Shown here: positions 1 through 9,086 of the stretch, piece after piece
Layout of the letters: each line of letters opens with the position of its first letter
How positions within the stretch are numbered: the stretch's first letter is position 1
Assembly (NCBI RefSeq): GCF_007559335.1
Contig: NZ_VMBG01000002.1
Location: forward strand, 372,001-436,000
From: Rariglobus hedericola
GTDB taxonomy: Bacteria > Verrucomicrobiota > Verrucomicrobiia > Opitutales > Opitutaceae
Reading direction: 5' to 3'
DNA length: 64,000 nt
Made by a program: the position numbers and the translations under genes
Notes under the pieces: model-generated
What the model was told of the DNA's origin: nothing
The model's database searches: none
What the model saw: the letters and a program-made list of their open reading frames with translations, nothing else

Positions 1-1024
1 GCGCCCCGAGGATCTCAATGCCAAGCTCGCGGCCAAGAAGGGCCCGATCTCGCAGTTCATCGCGCACAACTACCGCCACTTCAACGCGGCCGCGCTGCTC
101 GATTCCGCCAAGGGCTACGAGGACCACCTCAAGGCCGGTGGCAAGATGCTCGTCACGCTCGCGGGCGCGATGTCCACCGCCGAGCTCGGCCTCACGCTCG
201 CCGAGATGATCCGCGCGGACAAAGTCCACGCGATCGTCTGCACCGGCGCCAACCTCGAGGAAGACATCTTCAATCTCGTCGCTCACGATTACTACGAGCG
301 CGTTCCCAACTACCGCGATCTCACCGCCGCCGACGAGCAGGAGCTCCTTGACCGCCACATGAACCGCGTGACCGACACGTGCATTCCCGAAGGCGAAGCC
401 ATGCGCCGCATCGAGGCCGCCGTCGCCGAGGAATGGATCGCCGCCGACAAGGCCGGCCAGCGTTTCTTCCCGCACGAGTTCATGTATAAGATTATCCGTT
501 CCGGTAAGCTCAAGAAGAGCTATCAGATCGACCCGAAGAACTCCTGGATGCTCGCCGCCTGTGAGAAGAACTTGCCGATTATCGTCCCGGGTTGGGAAGA
601 CGCGACGCTGGGCAACATGTTTGCCGGCCGCGTAATCACCGGCGAAATCAAGAATGTCCACACCGTGCGCACCGGCATCGAATACATGACCTGGCTGGCC
701 GAGTGGTATACGAAGACCGCCAAGCTCCTAAAAAACGGCGAAGGCTCGATCGGCTTCTTCCAGATTGGCGGAGGTATCGCCGGCGACTTTCCGATCTGCG
801 TCGTGCCGATGCTGCACCAGGACCTTGGCCGCACCAGCGTGCCGCTCTGGGGTTATTTCTCGCAGATCAGCGACTCGACCACGTCCTACGGTAGCTACTC
901 CGGCGCGGTCCCGAACGAGAAGATCACGTGGGGCAAGCTCGGCCAGAAGACCCCGAAGTTCATCGTCGAGAGCGACGCGACCATCGTGGCTCCGCTGATT
1001 TTCAGCTGGGTGCTCGGCAAGTAA
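1..1024 (+). CDS. Deoxyhypusine synthase-like protein, 5' end missing
   Basis: The reading frame is open from base 2 of the window, so the start lies upstream; about 340 residues are visible. The residues fit the deoxyhypusine synthase fold: a GAMSTAELG stretch, CTGANLEED (NAD-site region), GGGIAGDFPI, and near the C-terminus WGKLGQKTPKF, whose WGK holds the lysine that forms the enzyme imine intermediate in characterised family members. Bacteria lack eIF5A, the classical substrate, and some bacterial homologues make homospermidine from diamines or spermidine, so a polyamine aminobutyl transferase is the likeliest activity. That choice is inference. The gene ends 70 bases before a strong bidirectional terminator. 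Confidence 0.9.
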   Translation, partial: RPEDLNAKLAAKKGPISQFIAHNYRHFNAAALLDSAKGYEDHLKAGGKMLVTLAGAMSTAELGLTLAEMIRADKVHAIVCTGANLEEDIFNLVAHDYYERVPNYRDLTAADEQELLDRHMNRVTDTCIPEGEAMRRIEAAVAEEWIAADKAGQRFFPHEFMYKIIRSGKLKKSYQIDPKNSWMLAACEKNLPIIVPGWEDATLGNMFAGRVITGEIKNVHTVRTGIEYMTWLAEWYTKTAKLLKNGEGSIGFFQIGGGIAGDFPICVVPMLHQDLGRTSVPLWGYFSQISDSTTSYGSYSGAVPNEKITWGKLGQKTPKFIVESDATIVAPLIFSWVLGK

Positions 1025-1056
1025 GCGCACGGGCTTGGCGCTCGTGCACAATCGCG

Positions 1057-1081
1057 CGAAACGTTTCCGCCGTTTCGCTAC
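1057..1081 (-). repeat. GTAG-footed hairpin (REP-like element 1)
   Basis: Read on the minus strand, a GTAG tetranucleotide (1081-1078) is followed at once by CGAAACG, a seven-base loop and CGTTTCG (perfect arms at 1077-1071 and 1063-1057). It lies in the convergent gap between the DHS-like gene and the SHD1 gene, just before the terminator. At least three other minus-strand intergenic hairpins in the window share the GTAG foot. Confidence 0.4.
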
Positions 1082-1092
1082 GAAGCGGGCAC

Positions 1093-1125
1093 AAAAAAGC
1101 CGCACCTTTCGGGGTGCGGCTTTTT
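1093..1125. terminator. Bidirectional intrinsic terminator
   Basis: Perfect nine-base arms AGCCGCACC (1098-1106) and GGTGCGGCT (1113-1121) are flanked by an A-run on the left and a T-run on the right, so it can act in both directions. It sits between two convergent genes, the DHS-like gene (plus) and the SHD1 exported protein (minus). Confidence 0.9.
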
Positions 1126-1145
1126 GTTGGGACAGACCGGTTGGA

Positions 1146-1796
1146 TTAATTCTGGCTGACCGGAACGCCGAAGAAGCTGGCGACCGGTGCTGCGTGGGCC
1201 GGAGCGGGGGATTTGTCCACGAGGACCACCATGCCGGCGGCGTCGGTTTTCACGCCGAGATCGTTGATGCGGGCAATTTCTTTGACGAAAGAGCCGACCG
1301 ACATGCGGGGCATGTCCCCGCTGATCTGGATGCGCGAAGCCAGATCGGAGGGCTCGGTGCGGATCTGGAGCGACTTGCCAGCCGGCGTTTTCACGGCGCG
1401 CACGGTAAACCGTTGGTTGATGTTTTCGATGACCTGATCGAGAGCGGTTTGGCTATAGGTCGCGGCGGGTTGGTCGCCGGCATTGAGCAACGTCCAGGTG
1501 GCGGCGTCAGCGGACTTCAGTGATGAGCCATCGGTATCCGCGGATTCCTCGACCCACGTTTTCACATAGCTTTGATCAGCAGTGGAAAACGTCTTGAGCG
1601 GCACTGTGAAAATGCGGCCGTCAGCGCGTTCGATTTTAACCGATTCGGCATTGGGCACTTCAACAACGCGCGCACTCATCGTGCGACCGTTGACGTCGGT
1701 CCATTGGCGAAAATCCTGGGTGTCGGTGGCTTGAAGGGTGAAGCCACACGTGAACTGAAGGGTAACCAAGCAAGCGAGGAGCTTGTATGGTTTCAT
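1146..1796 (-). CDS. Exported SHD1-domain protein
   Basis: A 216-residue protein starting at MKPYKLLACL, which opens a signal peptide; in-frame codons further upstream would add an implausible cysteine-bearing leader. Residues about 28-80 contain FRQWTDVNGRTMSARVVEV followed by DGRIFTVPL, the pattern of the SLA1-homology-like SHD1 domain that is common in exported proteins of Planctomycetota and Verrucomicrobiota. The remaining ~130 residues are not recognised, although the segment near DLASRIQISGDMPRMSVG resembles a small alpha/beta secretin-type or STN-like fold. It is probably a periplasmic or envelope protein of unknown role. It is divergent from the YyaL-type gene and ends at a shared terminator. 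Confidence 0.75.
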   Translation of the reverse strand: MKPYKLLACLVTLQFTCGFTLQATDTQDFRQWTDVNGRTMSARVVEVPNAESVKIERADGRIFTVPLKTFSTADQSYVKTWVEESADTDGSSLKSADAATWTLLNAGDQPAATYSQTALDQVIENINQRFTVRAVKTPAGKSLQIRTEPSDLASRIQISGDMPRMSVGSFVKEIARINDLGVKTDAAGMVVLVDKSPAPAHAAPVASFFGVPVSQN

Positions 1797-1958
1797 AAGA
1801 GTTGCATATGCACAAATCCTGCCAACCCGACTCATGCAAGCTGATTGATGTAACAATTGTGCGATTCCGTAAAGGTGGAGGCTGGAGGCATCGGGCGGCT
1901 TTTTGGTTTCCGGGCTTTGCCTCGCGGTGGTTTTGGGGTGAGCGTCGGGACTTTATTC

Positions 1959-4127
1959 ATGCCCAACGCCCTTGCCGCCGAGAAATCGCCTTATCTGCTT
2001 CAACATGCCGACAATCCCGTCAACTGGCTGCCGTGGGGTGAGGCGGCGTTTGCGAAGGCGCGGTCGGAGCAGAAACCGATTTTTTTGAGCATCGGTTACT
2101 CGACCTGCCATTGGTGCCATGTGATGGCGCACGAGTCGTTCGAGAACGAAGCCATCGCGTCGCTCCTCAACGAACACTTCATCTCCATCAAAGTGGACCG
2201 CGAGGAGCGTCCGGATGTGGACAAGGTTTACATGAGCTATGTCCAGGCGATGACCGGTCACGGCGGCTGGCCGTTGTCGGCGTGGCTCACGCCGGATCTG
2301 AAGCCGTTCTACGGCGGCACCTATTTTCCGCCGGAGGACCGGCATGGGCGCAGTGGATTTCCCTCGGTGTTGTCGGCCATCGCCAAGGCCTGGGGCGACG
2401 ATCGTGAACGCCTGGTCGCGGAGTCGGTGCGCGTGATCGCTTCACTGACAGAGTATCATGAATCGCGACGGTCCGAGGCGGGTGCGGCGCCCGATCTGCA
2501 TGACGCGGGCGGCGAAGCCTTCGAGAAGGGTTACCAGTATTTTTATGAGAACTTCGATGCGTCCAATGGTGGTTTTGGCGGTGCGCCGAAATTCCCCCGC
2601 GCGTCAAATCTCGGGTTTCTCCTGCGCGCAGCGGTGATCCAAGGTCTGGAGTCGGATGCAGGTCGCGAGGCGGTGCAGATGGTCGGTGCCACGCTGCAGA
2701 AAATGGCCGGCGGCGGTTTGCACGATCACGTAGGCGGAGGGTTTCACCGCTACTCCGTGGACGAGGCCTGGTTTGTCCCGCACTTCGAAAAAATGCTCTA
2801 CGACCAGGCGCAGATCGCGGTCAACGCGCTCGACACGCATCTGGCCACGGGCGACGAACGCTTCGCGTGGATCGTGCGCGATATTTTCAGTTATGCGCTG
2901 CGTGATCTCGCGGCGCCGGCGGGCGGATTCTACTCGGCCGAGGATGCTGATTCGCTGCTCACCCACGGCGAGCCCGAGCATGCCGAAGGCGCGTTCTATG
3001 TGTGGACGCACGCCGAACTCGAAGCAGCCTTGAATGCGGAAGATGCGGCGCTGGTGTGTGCGCATTTTGGCGTCGTGGCCGGTGGCAACGTGTCGGCTCA
3101 GCTTGATCCCCACGGTGAATTCACGGGAAAAAACATCCTCATGCAACGTCGCCCGCTGGGCGTGACGGCGCAGGAGCTGGGGCTCGCTCCCGAGGTGGCG
3201 GCGGAGCGGTTGGGCGCGGCGCTCGAGGTGTTGCGTGGCGTGCGCGAGAAGCGCCCGCGCCCGCATCTTGATGACAAGATCATCACGGCGTGGAACGGTC
3301 TGATGATCTCGGCACTGGCGCGCGCGGCGGTGTCGACGGCGGGGTGTCTGGCCGATGTGCGTGACGGTTACCGCGCGGCGGCGGTGCGCGCGGCGGAGTT
3401 TATCGAACGGGAACTCTATGATGCGAAGCGCGGTGTGTTGTATCGAAATTTCCGTGACGGCCGCGGAACGAATGAAGCGTTTGCGGAGGATTATGCGTAT
3501 CTGGTCGCAGGATTGCTGGACCTGTATGAGGCGACGTTTGACGCGCGCTGGCTGCGCTGGGCGGACGGCTTGCAGCAAGTGATGGACGCGTTGTTTTGGG
3601 ACGCGGAGCACGGCGGGTATTTCAACTCGCGCGCGGATGATGCGAGCATCGTGCTGCGGTTGAAGGAAGACTACGACGGTGCGGAGCCCTCGCCCAACTC
3701 CGTAGCGGCGGCAAACCTGTTGCGGTTGTCGGCGATGTTTCATGATGACGGGCTACGCGAGCGGGCGCTGGCCACGATCGAGGCGCTGCGTCCGCAGTGG
3801 TCCAAGGCCGCGCACGCGCTGCCGGAGCTGCTGTGTGCGATCGAGCGGGCGCTGGAGATGCCGCGCCAGGTAGTGCTCGCAGGCGATCCCGCGACGACCG
3901 GTTTCCAAGCGTTGGTGGTGGAATTGCACGCGAAGCCCGGTCCGCGCCGGGCCGTGCTGGCCTCTCCGGGAACGGATGAGGTGGGGCGCTGGCTGGCGGG
4001 GCGGGCGCCGTGGCTCGCGGATATGAAACCGGCGGCCGACGGACGGACGCGGGCCTATCTATGTGAACGCTTCACCTGTCAGGCCCCGGTGAATACCCCA
4101 GAGGCCTTGCGGGGGTTGCTGGGTTGA
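1959..4127 (+). CDS. YyaL/SPATA20-type thioredoxin-domain protein (DUF255)
   Basis: Predicted 722 residues from the ATG of [10 protein letters not shown]; an upstream in-frame TTG would add 34 residues unlike the family. The N-terminus carries the family signature [18 protein letters not shown] and a thioredoxin-like CHWC site in [14 protein letters not shown] (about residues 40-55). It is followed by [11 protein letters not shown], then [12 protein letters not shown] and, further on, [12 protein letters not shown]. The C-terminal two thirds match the six-hairpin (alpha/alpha) glycosidase-like region, with an N-acylglucosamine-epimerase-type fold. Family length is usually 650-750, so the gene is complete. 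Function is unproven across the family; roles in redox or sugar-related chemistry have been proposed. It ends just before the adjacent hybrid kinase. Confidence 0.9.
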   Translation: MPNALAAEKSPYLLQHADNPVNWLPWGEAAFAKARSEQKPIFLSIGYSTCHWCHVMAHESFENEAIASLLNEHFISIKVDREERPDVDKVYMSYVQAMTGHGGWPLSAWLTPDLKPFYGGTYFPPEDRHGRSGFPSVLSAIAKAWGDDRERLVAESVRVIASLTEYHESRRSEAGAAPDLHDAGGEAFEKGYQYFYENFDASNGGFGGAPKFPRASNLGFLLRAAVIQGLESDAGREAVQMVGATLQKMAGGGLHDHVGGGFHRYSVDEAWFVPHFEKMLYDQAQIAVNALDTHLATGDERFAWIVRDIFSYALRDLAAPAGGFYSAEDADSLLTHGEPEHAEGAFYVWTHAELEAALNAEDAALVCAHFGVVAGGNVSAQLDPHGEFTGKNILMQRRPLGVTAQELGLAPEVAAERLGAALEVLRGVREKRPRPHLDDKIITAWNGLMISALARAAVSTAGCLADVRDGYRAAAVRAAEFIERELYDAKRGVLYRNFRDGRGTNEAFAEDYAYLVAGLLDLYEATFDARWLRWADGLQQVMDALFWDAEHGGYFNSRADDASIVLRLKEDYDGAEPSPNSVAAANLLRLSAMFHDDGLRERALATIEALRPQWSKAAHALPELLCAIERALEMPRQVVLAGDPATTGFQALVVELHAKPGPRRAVLASPGTDEVGRWLAGRAPWLADMKPAADGRTRAYLCERFTCQAPVNTPEALRGLLG

Positions 4128-4180
4128 AAAACACTGTCCCCGCGCGGGTTACGGGCTCGCGTCGGGAACCGTTGGGCCTC

Positions 4181-7100
4181 ATGCGTGACAGCACGTTTAT
4201 GGGGTCTCCTTACAGCCACCAGCGGGTGACGGACATGATCGCCTTGCTCGTTACGATGGGCGGGGGCGTGGTCTTTTCCATTGCGACGGTCTCGATGGCG
4301 GTGGCGATGGAGCAACCGGCGGGCGTGCTGTTGCTGGCCGGCAGCGGGTTGTCCGCGCTGTTGTTCATGGTCGCGCTATTCGTGGTGCTGCGCTCGTGGA
4401 AGGCCCATGAAAAAACCCGCGACCACCTGCTGGCCGCGCAAAATCACCTGGAGATTGCGGATCAACGTCAGCGCGCGATGCTGGACGGGAATAAATTTTG
4501 TATCATTGGAACCGATACGCAGGGATTGATCACCGTTTTCAACACGGGGGCGGAGCATGTGCTCGGCTATCGACGCGACGAGCTGATCGGCAAACAGACG
4601 CCGGCGGTGTTGCACGTGCAGGCGGATCTCGCGCGGCGGGCGCAGGAGATTTCCGAGGAGACCGGCCAGAAGATGGAGCCGGGGTTTGAAGTGCTGGTGC
4701 GGCGGGCGCGCTTGAACGGCGTGGAAGAGCGCGAGGTGAATTATGTGCGCAAAGACGGTTCGCTGGTGCCAGTGCTCTTGAGCGTGACCACGCTGCGCGA
4801 CGAACGCGGCGAGATCACCGGTTTCATGGGCGTGGGGCGCGACATCTCGGAACGCCGCAAGGCGGAGCGGGCGCAGCGTGAAAGCGAAGAGCGTGCGCGG
4901 ATGCTGGCGGAACATGCGCCGGCGGCCGTGGCGATGTTTGACCGTGAGATGCGTTACGTGGTCGTGAGCCGCCGGTGGCTGGTGGACTATCACCTGGAGG
5001 CGACCGATGTGATCGGCCGTTCGCATTACGAAATATTCCCCGATATGCCCGAGCGTTGGAAGGCGATTCACCAGCGCTGCATGGCGGGTGCGGTGGAGCG
5101 GGCCGACGCCGATCTGTTCGAACACGCGGACGGGTGGAAGCAGTGGTTGCGCTGGGAAGTGCGGCCCTGGCATACGGTGGAAGGGGAGATCGGCGGCATC
5201 GTGATGTTCACGCAGGATATCACGGGCCAGCAGGAGACCGTCGATGCGTTGGGCGCGAGTGAGGAACGGTTCCGCAACGCTTTCGAATTTGCCGGCATCG
5301 GCATGGCGATCGTGGGACTCGACGGCCGGTGGATCCGGGTCAACGGCATGCTGTGCGGCATGCTCGGTTACGCGGAAAAGGATCTGCTCAAGACGAGTTT
5401 CCAAGTGCTGACGCATCCGGATGACATCCACATCGATCTTGAGAACGTGCGCGCGTTGCTGACGGGTGAGAGCCGGTTTTTCCAGATGGAGAAACGGTAT
5501 TTCCACCGTGACGGGCACGTGGTGTGGGCGCGATTGACCGCTTCACTGGTGCGTGATGCGGCGGGAGCTCCGTTACATTTTGTGTCGCAGGTCGAGGACA
5601 TCAGTGAACACCGCCGGTTGACGGAAAACCTGGCGCGCGCTCGTGACCAGGCGTTGGAAGCCTCGCGGTTAAAATCAGAGTTCCTCGCGAACATGAGCCA
5701 TGAAATCCGCACGCCGATGAACGGCATCATCGGCATGGCGGGGCTGTTGATGGATACGGATCTCACGGTCGAACAACGCGAGATGGGCTCGTTGATCCAG
5801 CACAGCTCCGAGAGCCTGCTCGGCATCATCAACGACATCCTGGATTTTTCGAAAATCGAGGCGGGCAAACTGCGGATCAATCCCGCCGAGTTTGATCTGC
5901 GGGAGGCGGTCGAGGAATCTCTGGCGCTGCTCGCGCCGCGGGCGCACGAAAAGCGTATCGAACTGATCAGCGATTATGGCGAGGGACTCGACACGCCGTT
6001 GATCGGCGATGGCGGCCGGTTCCGCCAGGTGTTGCTCAACCTCGCGGGCAATGCCGTGAAATTTACCGGCAAGGGCGAGGTCGTGGTGCGGATGCGCAAG
6101 GTGCAGGAAGTGGCCGGCAAGGTCTCGTTCCGCTGCACGGTCAGCGACACGGGCATTGGCATCGCGCCGGATGCCCAAGAGCGGTTGTTCCAGCCGTTCA
6201 CACAGGCCGACGGCACAACGACGCGGCGTTACGGCGGCACGGGGCTTGGGCTGGCGATCTCGCGCCAGTTGGTCGGCCTGATGGGCGGACGCATCGAGTT
6301 TGAAAGTGAGCCCGGCCAAGGCTCGAAGTTCTGGTTCGAGCTCACCATGGATCAGCACGCCGCGATGCATCCGCCCGCGCCGCTGGCGTTGCCGGAAGGG
6401 ACGCGGCTCGTGGTGGTCGACGACAACGACACCAACCGCAAGGTGTTCGCCGGGCAGCTCGCTTCGCTGGGCGTGGTGGTGGACGTGCTCGATGATCCGC
6501 ACAAGGTGGTTCCTCATCTGGAGGCCTTGCTGGCGGCGGGCACGCCCTGTCGCCTCGCGGTGATGGACTGGCACATGCCCGGGCTGGATGGGTTGGAGCT
6601 GGCGCTGAAAATCCGTGCGCATGCGCAGTTGGTGAACCTGCCGCTGGTGATGTTGTCATCGACAGGGCAGGTGGGTGACCCGCGCCAGCTGGCCAAAGCG
6701 CGTTTCGCGGCGTTGCTGGCGAAGCCGGTGCGCGCGGGGCAGTTGCGCCGCTGTTTATTGTCGATCCTCGGCCGGCCCGGTTCGGCGGCTGGAGGCGCGG
6801 ACGGGTTTGAAGAGGGGGCGGGCCATTTGCACGTGCTTATGGCGGAGGACAACCGCACCAATCAGATTGTGGCCCGCCGCATGTTGGAAAAAATGGGCCA
6901 CACGGTCGATGTCGTCGCGGATGGTCGGCAGGCGCTGGATCAAGTGGGGTTGCGCAAATACGACTGTGTGCTGATGGATTGCCAGATGCCGGAAATCGAC
7001 GGGTTTGAGGCGACGCGGCGCATCCGTGCGGGCGAAGTGCCGGGGGCCAACAGGCGCATCCCGATCATCGCATTGACGGCCTATGCGATGGCCGAAGACC

Positions 7101-7216
7101 GCTTGAGGTGCCTGCAGGCCGGCATGAACGACCACGTCATCAAACCGGTGCGCATCGAGGACCTGCATCAGGCTTTCCTGCGCTGCGGGTTGTCGGCGGG
7201 ATTGGGCGGAGCTTAA
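4181..7216 (+). CDS. Membrane hybrid sensor histidine kinase (3 PAS, HisKA, HATPase, 2 REC)
   Basis: About 1011 residues from the first ATG; a TTG at 4124 overlapping the previous stop would add 19. Two close transmembrane segments (MIALLVTMGGGVVFSIATVS and the AGVLLLAGSGLSALLFMVAL stretch) form a hairpin with almost no periplasmic loop, so sensing is probably cytoplasmic or in the membrane. Three PAS/PAC units follow, at about residues 95-480. HisKA has [15 protein letters not shown] with the phospho-accepting His near residue 507. HATPase shows LLNLAGNAVKFT, DTGIGI and [10 protein letters not shown]. Two receivers close the protein: VVVDDNDTNR with MDWHMPG, then MAEDNRTNQ with MDCQMPEIDG and IKPVRIEDL. 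This is a BarA/ArcB-like layout without an Hpt domain, so phosphate must pass to an outside Hpt protein. The signal is unknown. Confidence 0.92.
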   Translation: MRDSTFMGSPYSHQRVTDMIALLVTMGGGVVFSIATVSMAVAMEQPAGVLLLAGSGLSALLFMVALFVVLRSWKAHEKTRDHLLAAQNHLEIADQRQRAMLDGNKFCIIGTDTQGLITVFNTGAEHVLGYRRDELIGKQTPAVLHVQADLARRAQEISEETGQKMEPGFEVLVRRARLNGVEEREVNYVRKDGSLVPVLLSVTTLRDERGEITGFMGVGRDISERRKAERAQRESEERARMLAEHAPAAVAMFDREMRYVVVSRRWLVDYHLEATDVIGRSHYEIFPDMPERWKAIHQRCMAGAVERADADLFEHADGWKQWLRWEVRPWHTVEGEIGGIVMFTQDITGQQETVDALGASEERFRNAFEFAGIGMAIVGLDGRWIRVNGMLCGMLGYAEKDLLKTSFQVLTHPDDIHIDLENVRALLTGESRFFQMEKRYFHRDGHVVWARLTASLVRDAAGAPLHFVSQVEDISEHRRLTENLARARDQALEASRLKSEFLANMSHEIRTPMNGIIGMAGLLMDTDLTVEQREMGSLIQHSSESLLGIINDILDFSKIEAGKLRINPAEFDLREAVEESLALLAPRAHEKRIELISDYGEGLDTPLIGDGGRFRQVLLNLAGNAVKFTGKGEVVVRMRKVQEVAGKVSFRCTVSDTGIGIAPDAQERLFQPFTQADGTTTRRYGGTGLGLAISRQLVGLMGGRIEFESEPGQGSKFWFELTMDQHAAMHPPAPLALPEGTRLVVVDDNDTNRKVFAGQLASLGVVVDVLDDPHKVVPHLEALLAAGTPCRLAVMDWHMPGLDGLELALKIRAHAQLVNLPLVMLSSTGQVGDPRQLAKARFAALLAKPVRAGQLRRCLLSILGRPGSAAGGADGFEEGAGHLHVLMAEDNRTNQIVARRMLEKMGHTVDVVADGRQALDQVGLRKYDCVLMDCQMPEIDGFEATRRIRAGEVPGANRRIPIIALTAYAMAEDRLRCLQAGMNDHVIKPVRIEDLHQAFLRCGLSAGLGGA

Positions 7217-7331
7217 CGACATAAGTATGAAGGAGCGCGGCGGGCTCGCATCCGGCATTGTCATGTGCACAGTGCGTGCGACATAGAAAAGATACGTAGA
7301 GCACGTTCCCTGTCCCTTTTTTAAACCAGTC

Positions 7332-7943
7332 GTGAAAATCCTCGCAGTTGAAGATGATCCGGTCGCCCGGGCGGTGTTGCACCAAGCCTTGCTACGCCTC
7401 GGCCATGAAGTCATCGAGGCCAAGGACGGCGCCGAGGCGTTGCGCGTGCTGGAAAAGGAACCCGTGCGTCTGATCGTGAGCGACTGGATGATGCCCGAGC
7501 TTGATGGTCTCGGCCTGTGCCGCGCGGTGCGTAACCGCGTGAATGCCGATTACGCCTACTTTATCCTGCTCACCAGCCGTGAGGCCGACGTGGACAACCA
7601 GCGCGAAGCCATCGAGGCGGGCGTGGATGATTTTCTGACGAAGCCGCTCGACCTCCAGGAAATCTGGATGCGCCTGCGCGTGGCCGAACGCATCCTGCGT
7701 TACGCGACGGAGGTGCGCCAGTTGGAGGCCTTTCTTCCTATCTGCGGCTACTGCAAAAAAGTCCGCGACGACCAAAACTACTGGCAGCAGATCGAGAGCT
7801 ATATCAACGAACGCACGGGCACCGACTTCAGCCACTCCGTGTGCCCCGATTGTTATCAACGCGTCGTGGTGCCCGAGCTCGAAAAACTCCGCGCCGGTGC
7901 GACGCCCGCCCCCGCAAAGCCCCGTGTCGAACGAACGAATTGA
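7332..7943 (+). CDS. Response regulator with C-terminal Cys-pair (zinc-ribbon-like) tail
   Basis: 203 residues from a GTG start. Residues 1-120 are a canonical receiver: VEDDP acidic pocket, phospho-acceptor Asp in SDWMMPELDG (about residue 52), LLTSR and FLTKPLD. There is no DNA-binding or enzymatic output domain. The last ~70 residues carry ICGYCKKVRDD, then FSHSVCPDCYQ, giving two CxxC pairs separated by a conserved-looking W/Y stretch. The same tail occurs in many response regulators and PAS proteins and probably binds a metal or forms a protein contact. It lies 115 bases after the hybrid kinase and is a likely partner for it. The 3' end overlaps slyX. Confidence 0.9.
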   Translation: MKILAVEDDPVARAVLHQALLRLGHEVIEAKDGAEALRVLEKEPVRLIVSDWMMPELDGLGLCRAVRNRVNADYAYFILLTSREADVDNQREAIEAGVDDFLTKPLDLQEIWMRLRVAERILRYATEVRQLEAFLPICGYCKKVRDDQNYWQQIESYINERTGTDFSHSVCPDCYQRVVVPELEKLRAGATPAPAKPRVERTN

Positions 7944-8127
7944 CCGCCTCGAGGAACGCCTCGCCTGGATGCAGCGCCACATGACGGAGCAGGACAAGGC
8001 CATGCTCGAAATGGCCGGCCAGCTGGACCGCCTGAAAGCGGAAGTGACGCGCCTGAAACAACGCCCCGACGCCGGCCAACCCAACGCTGAGACCAATCCC
8101 GCCGACGAACGCCCGCCGCATTATTGA
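7924..8127 (+). CDS. slyX: SlyX-family coiled-coil protein
   Basis: 67 residues starting at a GTG that lies 20 bases inside the end of the response-regulator gene, in another frame. The sequence VSNERIDRLEERLAWMQRHM, followed by a heptad-rich stretch (LEMAGQLDRLKAEVTRL), matches the short SlyX family in length and in its coiled coil; the Pro-rich tail ending in PPHY is also typical. SlyX function is unknown. The overlap implies co-transcription and perhaps translational coupling with the response regulator. Confidence 0.8.
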   Translation: MSNERIDRLEERLAWMQRHMTEQDKAMLEMAGQLDRLKAEVTRLKQRPDAGQPNAETNPADERPPHY

Positions 8128-8161
8128 GCGGGGCCGTTGATCGCCGCGGGTTCGGGCAAAC

Positions 8162-8602
8162 TCAGAGCTTCACCGCGCTGCTGCCGGTGGCTTTCAAGGT
8201 GATCGTATCGTTATCCGAGGTCGTGAGCTCCAGCACGCACTCGACCGAGGCCTGGATTTCGCCGGGGTTTTTCGCGGCGTAGTCGCGGACTTCGGCGGCC
8301 ATTTCGGGCGTAAGCGTGACCTTGTGCAGGACGCTGCGAAGAGGGGGAACGCCGATGGGCTGGCGGTCGGTGATGCGACCGATGCGGGTGTTGCCCAAGG
8401 ACAACGTGTGCGTCGATTTCTCGATGACGAGCGGCACGGTGTTCGGGTTGATGAAGCGCAGTTCGAGCGCCGGGGAATCGCCGGTGGCGGTCAATCGGGT
8501 GATCTGGACGCCGGGGGAATCGAGGCGGCGTTCAGGCGGGGTGCCGCAACCGGCGAGCACGAGCGACAAGGACACGCAGAGAAGGGAGAGCAGGGAGCGC
8601 AT
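8162..8602 (-). CDS. LEA-type-2-like (WHy domain) lipoprotein
   Basis: 146 residues with a signal peptide and a lipobox LAGC placing the lipidated Cys at about residue 19. The mature part (VQITRLTATGDSPALELRFI, NPNTVPLVIEKSTHTLSLG, RIGRITDRQPIGVPP) has the alternating beta pattern of LEA14/WHy immunoglobulin-like domains, in which NPN followed by a strand is diagnostic. It is anchored in the cell envelope; family members are linked to stress and desiccation. It faces slyX convergently with 34 bases between the stops. Confidence 0.8.
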   Translation of the reverse strand: MRSLLSLLCVSLSLVLAGCGTPPERRLDSPGVQITRLTATGDSPALELRFINPNTVPLVIEKSTHTLSLGNTRIGRITDRQPIGVPPLRSVLHKVTLTPEMAAEVRDYAAKNPGEIQASVECVLELTTSDNDTITLKATGSSAVKL

Positions 8603-8652
8603 GTCCCGATGAAACGACTCTTGGCGCGCGGCGCAAACCCGCAGCCGCAGTT

Positions 8653-8850
8653 TTAGAAGAAGGACAACGCCTTCGCGCTCTCCAACGCTATCCAGGTAAC
8701 GCCGATGGCGGCGCCGGTCATGGTGGCGACACGGGTCAGTTTTTGAAACTGGAGGCGGCGATCATGGCGGTCCGGATGACGGCGGCTGTTGCAACCCTGC
8801 ACCGACATGAAACTCGCAAACTGGCCGTAACGCGCGGGTGTGCGGTCCAT
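8653..8850 (-). CDS. Possible small membrane protein
   Basis: A 65-residue frame from MDRTPARYGQFASFMS to ESAKALSFF. The N-terminal half is Arg/His-rich and hydrophilic; the C-terminal ~22 residues (TMTGAAIGVTWIALESAKAL) could form one membrane helix. I recognise no family. It lies 50 bases upstream of the LEA-2 lipoprotein on the same strand, and the otherwise gene-free stretch 8603-9086 contains nothing else that looks coding. Earlier in-frame codons (8994, 8907) would add residues with no sign of conservation. It may be spurious. Confidence 0.3.
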   Translation of the reverse strand: MDRTPARYGQFASFMSVQGCNSRRHPDRHDRRLQFQKLTRVATMTGAAIGVTWIALESAKALSFF

Positions 8851-8863
8851 GCGGCGATACTCT

Positions 8864-8904
8864 TTCCGACCCGTTATAAAGGTCGGAATGCGCAAAAAAC
8901 GCAT
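8864..8904. other. Two adjacent perfect stem-loops in a gene-free stretch
   Basis: TTCCGACC (8864-8871) and GGTCGGAA (8881-8888) enclose a nine-base AT-rich loop; directly after it ATGCG and CGCAT enclose CAAAAAA (8887-8904). They lie just upstream of the possible small minus-strand gene, in a stretch that is less GC-rich than its surroundings. They could be a leader structure or a regulator site. There is no T-run fitting an intrinsic terminator. Confidence 0.35.
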
Positions 8905-9086
8905 AAAATTGAGCCACGCACGGATCACACTCTGACCTTCGCGGCAACCCGCCGGATGTTTCAAGAGGGAAGTTCCCCGATGGACAAATTTCACACGGGT
9001 TTCTCACTTCTACCGATGGAGAACGAACCGCGTGAGGTGGCGGGACTTGTATTCACCGACGCGTGCTGGCGTGATCGCGGTCCTTC

